Source: Palaemon carinicauda (lineage: Eukaryota > Arthropoda > Malacostraca > Decapoda > Palaemonidae). From it: a DNA stretch of 64,000 nucleotides. The position numbers and the translations under genes are program-made. The stretch spans positions 40,275,841 to 40,339,840 of the forward strand of contig NC_090726.1 of the NCBI RefSeq assembly GCF_036898095.1, written 5' to 3'. This document shows, one piece after another, positions 55,667 to 64,000 of the stretch (its first letter is position 1; every line of letters begins with the position of its first letter). The notes under the pieces were generated by a model. That model did no database searches, was not told the DNA's origin, and saw only the letters and a list, made by a program, of their open reading frames with translations.

Positions 55667-57440
55667 CTATTTTACGATATGCACCATATGAGATTATTTT
55701 AGAATTACAGAGTATTTCTTTGCAATTTCAATAAATGGGTCGCTACCTTATTTAGTCTCTTTAATGTCTCTTCACAATACTTGTCAATAAATAACGCCTG
55801 CAGTTTTTAAATGAATTACCTTAAATAACCCTAGTTTCAAGTTCAAACATTATTATTAAAGGAATTTGTAATGGACGTTCACTCGTAACAAAAAAGTACA
55901 TTTCACGATAATTTTGTGAAAATAGTAAATATCGTGAATATAACACGAACTTTCTGAAATATCACACCATTATTGACATGATTACACATCTTCATTAATT
56001 ATAAAGTAATTTATGTGTACAAAAATTTACAAAAAAGTTTTACTCATATACCAATACTGTACATACATTATACATAAAACAAATTTAAAAAGACTTCCCT
56101 CTGGTGATACAGTGTTCCCCATTTTGCATTAGCCATTGATGCAATCATATTAAAAATACTTTAATCCACTTCTTCTATGCTTCTTATCTCAGAGGTGGTA
56201 ATGAAAAAGAAATTCCTTCAACTTTATCATAAATATAGATTCAAGAAGAAATTTGAATTTTTTCTTATCTATATAAACCAGAGGCACTCTAACACACTCA
56301 ATGCACGTATCCGATGGGGAGCACATCCTGCCCCTACAGGAAGAGCAAAGGGAGTGAGGGTCTACTTCAGGCTTGGAAAGGAACGCTCCACACGACTTTC
56401 CGGCTCTAGGCCCAGGACAACGGCGGATCTGCTCCATAGCACACAACCACAAGGCACAGGAACGAAGGGAATCAACAAGGAATACACTTGGGAAGCACAA
56501 GGAAGGGTAGTGAACACGCAAGAACACAAGCGATAAGCACAAAGATACCACGCGGTAACCACGCAGGACACACGAGTCGGACACAAAGGGTCGAGAGAGA
56601 CGAGAGCGGCGTGAGATATGGTATCACGTCGCGACCAGAGAACTTACTAACGGGACCCAAGCGGACCTCGACCTAGCTCAAGGCTACCCTCGGGGCACGT
56701 TCTCTCACTCCCGGGTTAGCCCTCCATAGAAAACGGGTGTAGGGTATACTACACAAAACTCTGGTCGGTAGAGAGGAGATTACAGGTAACTCCTAAGAAA
56801 GTAGTTCGAGGTAAGTATTTGTGTTGGAACAAACAATGTTTCATTTAATCATTAAAAAGGTAGTTGAAAGTGTGAGGGGTTAACTTCATCCATCCCCTAT
56901 CACAAAATAGCCTCTTTTGTCTTCTTAGGCCCTGGTTTGAGACAAGTGATTAACTGGGAAAATCAACTTAAAAGAACTTTTCTATGGCTAGAAACAACAC
57001 ATTACAGTATAGTATGAAATTAAAGTGTCTTAATCTTCAAAGGTATCTAAATCATAGTGCTCTGATAAAAACAAATTTGATTTTAGCAGTATAGATAAGG
57101 AAGAGATTAACAGATAAATTTCAAGATATCCCAGAATGGCTAACCAGGGTTATAAAAAAGTAAAATATAAATGAAAGGTTTAGAGAAATTCCTTGCTAAT
57201 TACACATACTATTTTTGGTGTACGGTATACAGTAGGTATACAATAGGTAACATGATTCATTAATTCATAGGCTGTCATTCCATATACAGTTTACTGTAAG
57301 GAAGATTTATTCTCTTCTTATACTCGCATTATAAACATTATATATTCTGCCTGAGCAAATATCTGGCAGTAATTTTAGCCTTCTGGAAGCGTTGTAAGCG
57401 TTATAGAGGCTCCAATGAGAACTATATCAAATGTCCTAAC
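55667..57440 (-). other. Intron of the host gene, carrying a DIRS gag scrap
   Basis: GT at 57,440-57,439 and AG at 55,668-55,667 on the minus strand define an intron of 1,774 bp. It contains the DIRS gag fragment at 56,189-56,450. No other feature is seen in it. Confidence 0.6.
56189..56450 (-). pseudogene. DIRS gag N-terminal fragment inside the intron
   Basis: Reads SKPEVDPHSLCSSCRGRMCS and PSDTCIECV. The CxxC, CxxxxTCxEC pattern is the same as CLACRGCQCSRDNTCSECRE at the start of gag in element G (61,380-61,450). It fades into unrelated sequence after Val. No terminal repeats are identified for it. Confidence 0.65.
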
Positions 57441-57588
57441 CTGGATTTATTTTCACGATGATCAATGACAGAAGAGTGGTGGGCCTTAAGTTCCAATGGA
57501 TGTAGGTCATCTCCGTCTTCGTAGAGGTCCTCCTTTACACAAATTTTTCCTTGGTCAACAGAATTATTTGTCAGGCTTCCAGTCCACT
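57441..57588 (-). CDS. Host gene exon (148 bp), unidentified protein
   Basis: On the minus strand, the acceptor TTTACATTGCAG (AG at 57,589-57,590) and the donor GTTAGG (57,435-57,440) bound an open frame reading WTGSLTNNSVDQGKICVKED, then LYEDGDDLHPLELKAHHSSV. The first complete codon follows two bases of a split codon, so another exon lies upstream, beyond 57,600. The composition is acidic and hydrophilic. Joined to the 183-bp exon it gives about 110 residues of an unrecognised protein. Confidence 0.65.
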
Positions 57589-58007
57589 CTGCAATGTAAA
57601 TAAAAAGGAATGTTAAAATTCTCGAGTATCATCATAACTAAAAGGAATCACAGAATCTAACAAGTTCTGAAGATATACAGGTTGATTACAGTATTACAGC
57701 AATAAAATGTTTTACAGAACAGTAATACATTTTTTTTTATTTAACATAAAGTCAATAATCATGAAATACTTTACTATAGACAAACCCAATAATTTTAACA
57801 TAAATTAACCATGTGTGTACTAACCCCGCATAATGTGCTTTAATTCTTCAGAAAAGCAAATATATGAATAAGAGTTAAAGGGTTGTAGCTGCAATGGTCC
57901 CAATTTTGACATAAGTAGAAAAAAAAAAACTACACTATTAAATACATATATCTTGTTATTAAAAACTAAAGGAAAAAGTCCATTTTACAGTAATACAGGT
58001 AATATGA
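57589..58007. other. AT-rich DNA, probably intron
   Basis: No exon or repeat is supported. A short minus-strand frame followed by GGGGTTAGT at about 57,825 was considered but is too short to call. Confidence 0.4.
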
Positions 58008-58127
58008 CAAATTCGTAGATAATTTGTATTTTTTCAAACTATACAAACCTTAGCTATTTACATGGGGTGATTACATCGGCGCAGCCGATGACGAGCCATA
58101 AAGTTTTAACGAGGGTTTCCTACCCCA

Positions 58128-58186
58128 CCGCTAGCTAGCGAGGGGGTAGGGAGGGGTAGCTAGCTACCCCTCCCCCTCACACACGC
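58128..58186. repeat. GC-rich palindromes near the DIRS G end
   Basis: GGGGTAGCTAGCTACCCC at about 58,155-58,172 is a perfect palindrome within a larger inverted repeat. CGCTAGCTAGCG lies just before it. They sit between the terminus and the internal complementary region, so they could form a strong hairpin in single-stranded DNA or RNA. Confidence 0.8.
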
Positions 58187-58254
58187 CGGAGAATACTCCA
58201 CTTAGAGGTAGGACTTATCTTGGGGGACAGGGTTGGCGGGCACATAACTGTAAA

Positions 58255-58345
58255 TAGGTAAGGTTTGTATAGTTATGAAAAATACAAATAATCTACGAAT
58301 TTGTCATTTGTTCCATAACTGAAATACAAACCACGCTATTTACAT
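58255..58345. repeat. Internal complementary region of DIRS G
   Basis: GTTTGTATAGTTATGAAAAA to TACGAATTTGTCAT complements the left outer end. It is followed by CATAACTGAAATACAAACCA and TATTTACATGGGGTGAC, presumed to be the complement of the unseen right end. Confidence 0.75.
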
Positions 58346-58807
58346 GGGGTGACTTAACCCTTAGGAAGGGTGGTAAGTCCCGGCCATACTGGCTTTGGCT
58401 TGCCCGGGGATTCCATATTCGAGCGATCAAGTACTCGGACAATAGGGAATCCCTGCTCCTCGCTGGCGGTTGTGAAACTGCCGCAGCCTACGTAAGGTGT
58501 GTGGGAAGGTGAAATTGACTTGTCCCAGGCAGTTGCCCTGGAGTCCCTCAGGAGGGAATCCAGGCTAGGACTCTCCCAATACCACCTCGTCAGGGTATGG
58601 GGACATGACAGTATTACACCTAATACTAGGAACACAAGGAAGCATGGTCTACCTGCAGTGGTTTGAGATCAGCTGTGCAGAGAACCCAGGATGATGCTTT
58701 CTCCGTGGGAGGAGAGGATGAAGAAAAGGATAAGGGCCAGACAGATCTTTTCATTCATGCAGACTAACACCAGGTAACAATGCCCTCAACCTTCTGCTAC
58801 TTGTCCA

Positions 58808-59890
58808 TCAAGGAGCCTGAGGTTTAGACCAGCTGTTGTGAAGCCACCACAGGGCCAATAGAAACGTATCGAGCCTCCTGTGGGTCATGTCTTGCAGGTA
58901 AGGGGCTGAGAAGAAGGTCTGATGCTTCAACATCCCCGCTTGTAGGACCTGCGTCACTGAAAGATGTTCCATGAAGGGCAGGGATGTATCTAAGCCCCTG
59001 ACATCATGGGCTCTAGGGCGGTGCGACGGAGAAGGGTCAGGATTCAAGGCAGGGTGTAACACCCTGCGAATCCGGGCCGAGATGGTACTCCTGGAGACCC
59101 TTCTCCTCGTTACCCAGGATCCACGAACGAGACTTGGACCTGGAGACGAACTGCAGCTCTTCTCTGAAGACACCAGCTCGGACCCCCTACCGGCAAGGTA
59201 GGAGATGGACTGAGTCATCTGCAACAGGACGGAGACTCGAACCCTGGAAGGAGATGAAGCGGGTCCGGCACTCCCGGATTCTGAGTCTCGGCAACAAACC
59301 TCAGGGACGAACCTGAATGCTGCCTCCCCCTAACCCCCTGAATGGGCGAAGTCGTAAGAGAGACCATGTGACTCGCTTGGCTGAAGATAGGCTAGCAGGA
59401 ACACTGTCTACCCAGAAGGTGGTGGGCTGGGGACTTACGTAGTGGTTCGTCAGGGGGTCTCTTTAGAGACTCGAACACTCGAACCACGTCCCAAGGAGGA
59501 GGTCTCACCTTCGACTGAGGGCAGGAGAGGACAAGGCTTCGCATGCGAAGTTAGAGTTCCAGCGGAGTGAGAAATGTTTGTCCCTAGAGCCAGGAGGCAA
59601 GCCTTAAGGCTGAGGGATAGCCTTTCACAGTCGAAACTGAAAGGCACACTTATCCCGCAATCCCACTAGGGGCTCCACTATTGCTGGAAGCAGCAACGTG
59701 TGGACGGATGCCCTCTCTCCGACACCGGTTACAGAAACTCGCCCTATCGCCTGGGAGATTACTTGTGGAAGACTTGCGCAATTTCCAGGCCTCCTTTTCG
59801 CCACTTGTTGCGAAAATCCTCTCTCTTTGAGGAGATGCTGGATAGACTCCCGGCGGGAAGAGGAGCAAGCTATGGAGGCAACACATCGAT
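58808..59890 (-). pseudogene. DIRS G tyrosine recombinase
   Basis: The N-terminal part is at 59,890-59,625 (REKERGF-like text, QQVAKRRPGNCASL). The catalytic end at 58,808-59,224 has RAHDVRGLDTSLPF (HxxR) and FFSAPYLQDMTHRRL (Tyr), then LLALWWLHNSW. The intervening Arg-containing segment is shifted among frames. No intact frame remains. Confidence 0.7.
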
Positions 59891-60157
59891 GGTGTCCCAC
59901 CGTTGCTGGAAGGCCTCCAACCAGAGGGCCTTGGGATCCGTGACCGGGGAGCAGTACAGCGGGAGCTTGCAGCTCAGTGCTGTAGCGAACCGGTCCACCG
60001 AGGGAGCCCCACCGAGGCAGGACTTGTAGGCTACTTGAGAATCCAAAGACCACTCGGAATGTGGTGTCCGTGACACACTGCTCAGACTGTCGGAGAGCCA
60101 ATTCCTTTGCCTGGAATCAAGCGAGCTGCCAAGGAGACCGAGGGGGACTCGGACCAT
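59870..60157 (-). pseudogene. DIRS G end of RNase H and MT-like domain
   Basis: Reads RNWLSDSLSSVSR (the ADxLSR motif region), PSVDRFATALSCKLPLYCS and QQRWDTIDVLPP. This corresponds to DLFAT...YAFPP in elements A and B. The neighbouring region 60,160-60,420 has decayed RNase H text. Confidence 0.65.
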
Positions 60158-60419
60158 CCTGGTATCTCTACCACAGGATGGGATGGTTGTACTGAAAGAT
60201 ACCTCCTTGTCTGGGCCAGAAAACCATCACTGTGGTGTGGTTGATCCTCATAACCACAGAGTAGTCCGCCCGGCTAGGTGGAGCTACTGAAAAGCCAGAA
60301 ACACGGTTTCCGTCTCTAGTAGGACTAGAGAAGGTTCTTCCTGGTTCTGACCCCCGGCCTGAGGACCCGTGGATCAGAACGTGGGCCCCCCCTTTTCTTT
60401 GACTCGTCCGAAAACAGCA

Positions 60420-60816
60420 TCAAGTTAGGGGGGAGGACGAGAAGGACCACTCCCTCTTGTAGGCCCTCGTCAGCTTCCCACCCCTATGGGTTCGTCTGGA
60501 CCGGTTGTCCCCTAGGGGTCTCGGCGTCTGGGGAGACGTGCCCCCGACTCTCCCGCGCCTCGAGTCGCCACTGGAGAGAACTACGGGCCAGGGAGGAGAG
60601 ACGTAACAACCTTGGGTTGGAGGGACTTCTCGTGTGAGGAAAGGTCTCGCGACCTTCCTCTGCCTTGGTACCCACCCCTCCACTCTACGAACATCCGGAG
60701 CGGAACGTTTAACAGACTCCGCCCAAGGGGGAGAATGATCGAGGGCTACAGGTAATTCCTCCGCAGGGGAAGAGAGTTCACCCGGAGGAGGACTACGCTT
60801 ATAACAAGGTTCTCAT
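60420..60816. other. Decayed DIRS G segment
   Basis: Short, mutually overlapping frames with no readable reverse transcriptase motif. The palm region appears to be deleted between gag and RNase H, as in A and B. Confidence 0.4.
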
Positions 60817-61479
60817 TCAGCCCCTGGAGAAGAACCAAAAGCATAAGGAGATTGCCAATGTAGAGGCAATCTTCTCTCGCAAATGAGAGATATGTTCCCC
60901 TGAAGAGGAAGCTTGCCTTGAAGAGAGCCCTGCCACTGCCCCTGGTGGGTTAGCTAACTCCTCGGCGTCAGAACTAGACCCTCGGCCTGACCGACGGGCA
61001 ACAATGCCTGCACCCACAAGAGGAGGATCAACCTCTGCAGAGGAAAGAGATGACCGCCTTCTCTCTTCTCCCCTTCGGAGGAGTTCGAAGAGAACTTCCT
61101 TCAAAGGGAGGCCATCGACGCCCAGCGATGGCCACAAAGACACAAGGTCTGGAAATGAACAAGCACTCCCTTCGCCTATCCAACAGGGTTGACCTGGAGT
61201 CACAAGCCCTGCGCTACTGCTCGGCCGTGCCCCGGAAGGGCCTAGTTGAGAATTAGCTTCGGGCAGACTTGGGCATAGAGGAAGCAGAAGCCCCCGATTT
61301 CTTCGATTTCGAGAAGACCCCGAAAGAAAAGATTCGTGCTTAGACTTCTTCTTACATGCAAACCCCTCCAACTGGGAGGCAGGCCACTCCCTACACTCGG
61401 AACAGGTGTTGTCCCGCGAACACTGACATCCTCGGCAAGCCAGGCATAAAAGGGGAGGGTCCATCTCCACCGATGACAT
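60817..61479 (-). pseudogene. DIRS G gag N-terminal part
   Basis: An open frame of 220 codons starts MSSVEMDPPLLCLACRGCQC. It has a CxxCxGxxC...TCxECxxW cluster, probably zinc-binding, followed by Lys/Ser-rich and Arg/Ser/Glu-rich segments without folds I recognise. The Tigger insertion lies only a few bases upstream of the Met codon, removing its promoter and leader. The same Cys cluster is seen at 56,189-56,450. Confidence 0.65.
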
Positions 61480-61910
61480 GAAGGTACAGTAGACCCCCGG
61501 GGTACGGCGTCCCCAGCTTATATTTTTTTTTCACGTTACAGTGTGGAATACGATGTTTTTTCATCCCCTTGTTACGACATTTTTTCCCACCTTACGGCAT
61601 CGAATTCCAAAACTCGAACTTGGCGGTTTTTACGTGTACGACTGCGCGAGTCACTAGCCTACCACCACGCTCATACGTCACTAGGAAGCTGGTCTGCTAT
61701 TGGTCGGCGTCACTAAGATGCCGATACGCTATTGGCTGAAATCCCTCTCACAATGCCTGAGAGAGATGCTGCCTCTCTCTCTCTTTGTTATATGCGCGCT
61801 CAGTTTAGAATCTCATGTGCCTTTCGTAAAGACTTTATCTCGTGTGAGTGCTTGCGATATCATATTTTTTGTGCATTTTAGTGCTTAATTCTAACTTTAA
61901 TTCCTTAGCC

Positions 61911-63437
61911 ATGGGTCACAAGATTGCTAGTGATGTTAAAGGGAGAAGTAAGAAGATGATTACTATGGTAACGAAGCTGGAGATAATAAAGAAATACAAA
62001 GGCATGCGCATCGTTACCCTCGCTAGTATGTATGGCTGTAACCAGTCTACGATTGGTACAATTATCAAGAACAAGGAAGCCATTAAAGCAAGTAAGTCTT
62101 CTAAAGGCATAACTGTCCTTACCAGTGGAAGGACCTCAATCAACGACGAGATGGAGAGACTCCTCCTACTATGGATTAAAGAGAAAGAAATTGCTGGCGA
62201 TACACTCATGCAATCGGTAATTTCACACAAGGCGAGCGCCATCTTCGCTGATCTCGTGGAAGCCCAGAGAGACGGCGGAGACGAAGGAACGTCGCAGCAA
62301 GCCCCCCAAGAGTTCAAGGTTTCTCATGGGTGGTTTGATCGTTTTAAGAAGAGGACTGGTATTCACTCAGTCATCAGCCATGGAGAGGCGGCCAGTTCTG
62401 ACAAGAAAGCAGCAGAAGAATTCCTCTAGAAGTTTGAGAACGTAATTTCCAGAGAAGGCTACATTCCTCAGCAAGTGTTTAACTGTGATGAAACTGGCCT
62501 TTTCTGGAAGAAAATGCCCCGCCGTACATATGTCACAGCTGAAGAAAAGAAACTTCCTGGCCATAAACCGATGAAGGACAGACTTACGCTCGCATTTTGT
62601 GCAAACGCCAGTGGGGACTTGAAAATTAAGCCCCTACTGGTATACCACTCAGAGAATCCTCGTGCCTTCAAGGCACAAAATATCACGAAGGAGAGGCTCT
62701 CGGTATTTTGGAAGTCTAATGCCAATGCCTGGGTCACGAGGACCATATTTATTGAGTGGATAAACGTCTGCTTTGGTCCTGCTGTCAAGAACTTTTTAGA
62801 AGAGAACGATCTTCCACTCCTGGTACTGGACAATACCCCTGCTCACCCTCCTGGCCTTGAGGACATCATTCATCCTGACTTCTCCATCAAGGTTTTCTAT
62901 CTGCCACCAAACACCACCCCTCTCCTCCAGCCTATGGACCAGCAAGTGATTGCCAACTTTAAGAAGCTTTACACGAAGCATCTGTTCAAAAGATGCTTCG
63001 AAGTGACCGAAAGCACTCAACTCACCCTCCGTGAATTTTGGAAGGGGCATTTTGACATCGTTCAATGCCTGAAGATGATCGACATAGCTTGGAATGAGGT
63101 TTCACGGCGCACCTTGAACTCCTCATGGAAGAAACTGTGGCCAGCTATTGTGGCAAAACGAGACTTTGAAGGTTTCGATACCTCAACCGAAGACAAGGCT
63201 GTTGATGATCCTGCCCCTGAGGGTGATGTTGAGGAAATAATTTCAATCAGGAGGTCCATGGGGCTTGTTGTCGATGAGGCTGACGTCCATAACCTTAACG
63301 AGGAGCACAGGGAGGAGCATACGACTTTAGACTTGAAGGAGTTGGAGGCAATGCAGTTGACCATCATTCAAGAAGAGCACAGCTCTAGTGGTGGTGAGGA
63401 CGGGGGGAGACTGAAGAAACGACATTGTCAGAAATAA
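61911..63437 (+). pseudogene. pogo/Tigger transposase (one premature stop)
   Basis: This DDE-type enzyme would cut and paste the element at TA sites. It starts at ATG 61,911 in a CCATGG context. The N-terminal CENP-B-like HTH reads KLEIIKKYKGMRIVTLASMY. A second CENP-B DNA-binding domain has KEKEIAGDTLM and VSHGWFDRFKKRTGIH. The catalytic core has FNCDETGLFWK, LLVLDNTPAHPPG and NTTPLLQPMDQQVIANFKK, giving the DDD triad of pogo elements. A single in-frame TAG at 62,427 interrupts an otherwise open reading of about 509 codons; the frame is unbroken on both sides. An acidic tail ends at the TAA at 63,435-63,437. Confidence 0.88.
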
Positions 63438-63515
63438 GGGAAGCTATCAGTTAGTATGAAAACCTTACGAGTTTCATTATATATATAAAAAAAAAAAAAA
63501 AACACCCAGAAAAAC
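63438..63515 (+). other. Short insert or decayed segment in the Tigger coding sequence
   Basis: Holds TATATATA followed by an A-run of about 18 (63,485-63,502). It separates the main transposase frame from the C-terminal segment. It may be a small insertion with a poly(A) tail or simple-sequence expansion. Confidence 0.5.
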
Positions 63516-63699
63516 TTCACACAGGTCATCCTCTGGAGAGTGTTAATGACAAGTGTACGAGTCACTTTAGAAATATGTTGAGGAATCGTCAGAAGCAGGC
63601 TTCTTTGGAAAGATATTTCTCCAAAAGGGAAGTGTCAGAAAGCAAAGATGATAATAGTGATTCTATTAAAAAACCTAAAAAAAGAGTAACTTTTTAAGT
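63516..63699 (+). pseudogene. Tigger transposase C-terminal segment with PIP-box-like motif
   Basis: An open frame reads KLHTGHPLESVNDKCTSHFR, then LRNRQKQASLERYFSKR and ends KKPKKRVTF with TAA at about 63,697. QASLERYF fits the PCNA-interaction (PIP) pattern Q-x-x-[ILM]-x-x-[FY]-[FY]. The pogo transposase is known to bind PCNA through such a motif. KKPKKR would also serve as a nuclear localisation signal (inferred). Confidence 0.65.
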
Positions 63700-63702
63700 T
63701 CT

Positions 63703-64000
63703 AAAAATGATATTTTCAATTTAAAATAAATTTTTGAATATATTTACCCGGTGAATATATTTATAGCTTACGTCTCCGACGGTCGACAGATTCCAAAAAC
63801 TCGCGAGCGATCGCCATGAAGGCTGCCGGGTGTGCCCACCAGCGCCGACTATCGGCCAGATACCGCATATACTTCTCCATAAATTCAGTTCTTCTCAGAC
63901 CGTAGGGTCTCTATCGGGGAGGAAGGGAGGGCCTTTAATTATATATATTCACCGGGTAAGTGTATTAAAAAATTTATTTTAAATTGAAAATATAATTTTT
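63703..64000. mobile_element. DIRS element C, left end (continues beyond the window)
   Basis: The end begins at AAAAATG (63,703-63,709), as in A and B, then ATATTTTCAATTTAAAATAA and the TACCCGGTGAATATAT block. GAGGAAGGGAGGGCCTTTAA is shared with A (13,811) and B (23,943). The internal complementary region starts at about 63,948 (ATTCACCGGGTAAGTGTATT) and runs off the window. Only the terminus is visible. Confidence 0.85.

Larger units (their letters stand above)
58008..61484 (-). mobile_element. DIRS element G, 5' end cut by the Tigger transposon
   Basis: The left terminus begins about 58,008 (ATGACAAATTCGTAG, CTATACAAACCTTAGC). It is mirrored in the internal complementary region at 58,255-58,345. 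Minus-strand tyrosine recombinase, MT-like domain and gag follow. Gag begins at the right edge, where TACAGTAGACCCCC of the Tigger element interrupts it. GC content is visibly higher than in A, B or E. The right terminus would lie beyond the Tigger and the window. Confidence 0.75.
61485..63702 (+). mobile_element. pogo/Tigger-type DNA transposon
   Basis: A TA target dinucleotide (61,485-61,486) is followed by the terminus CAGTAGACCCCCGGGGTACG, the CAGTA start typical of pogo-group TIRs. The transposase lies at 61,911-63,699. The right TIR is not in the window because DIRS C is inserted at 63,703. The left side lies in gag of DIRS G. Confidence 0.85.

Noticed and set aside
56472..56676. Several overlapping hydrophobic frames that might be a membrane protein
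   Set aside because: They are frame shadows next to a DIRS gag fragment in an intron; no supported start or splice structure.
57820..57860. Possible third host exon with a GTTAGT donor
   Set aside because: The open stretch is too short, the acceptor is weak and phase cannot be tested.
63483..63502. A-run as a poly(A) tail of a processed pseudogene
   Set aside because: No transcript-like body precedes it apart from the Tigger frame, and the transposase frame resumes after it.

Overview
The window looks like non-coding genomic DNA of a decapod crustacean, probably a shrimp or prawn. This is inferred from the types and density of repeats; no species marker was found. Almost all of it is stacked transposable elements, many inserted into one another. 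The only sequence that looks like host coding DNA is a pair of phase-compatible exons on the minus strand at 57,441-57,588 and 55,484-55,666. No bacterial features, tRNA, rRNA or CRISPR array were seen.

Layout. (1) 1-11,893: minus-strand DIRS-type tyrosine-recombinase retroelement remnants. Their gag is split by a 6.56-kb I-group-like LINE (2,559-9,120) flanked by a 16-bp target-site duplication. (2) 11,894-13,583: a 59-bp tandem array and AT-rich DNA with a 119-bp tandem duplication. (3) 13,584-19,715: DIRS element A, with inverted termini, an internal complementary region (ICR), a tyrosine recombinase (YR), RNase H, a methyltransferase-like (MT-like) domain and a truncated, duplicated gag. 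(4) 19,716-23,059: degraded repeats. (5) 23,060-35,177: a large DNA transposon with terminal inverted repeats (TIRs) of about 0.5 kb and a decayed transposase carrying XPG/FEN-type nuclease motifs and a C-terminal eight-cysteine cluster, matching the Academ superfamily. DIRS element B (23,721-30,265) sits inside its coding sequence. (6) 35,178-37,934: fragments, including a plus-strand DIRS reverse transcriptase (RT) piece. (7) 37,935-47,527: DIRS element E, whose MT-like domain is split by a CR1/L2-like LINE (39,628-42,606). (8) 47,528-54,990: a pogo/Tigger fossil, LINE 3' tails and two deleted DIRS copies (F1, F2). (9) 54,991-57,990: host exons and intron, with a DIRS gag scrap in the intron. 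(10) 57,991-64,000: a three-level nest. DIRS G is cut at its gag start by a pogo/Tigger transposon with an almost open transposase, and that is cut just after its own stop codon by DIRS C, which runs off the window.

How the parts relate. The DIRS copies use a YR in place of a DDE integrase. Their inverted termini are mirrored in an internal complementary region. Elements A, B and C all abut the heptamer AAAAATG, or one mismatch from it, at their ends. In the Academ element, collapsing the two heptamers around B to one restores the host reading frame. This is consistent with YR recombination at a short shared core rather than staggered-cut integration. Nesting gives relative ages: Academ before B, Tigger before C, DIRS D before the I-like LINE, DIRS E before the CR1-like LINE. 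No gene here appears to form a cellular pathway, and nothing convincingly represents a wholly new system. The most useful items are the Academ-with-DIRS nest, the AAAAATG core and the Tigger transposase. All family assignments come from motif reading without database searches.
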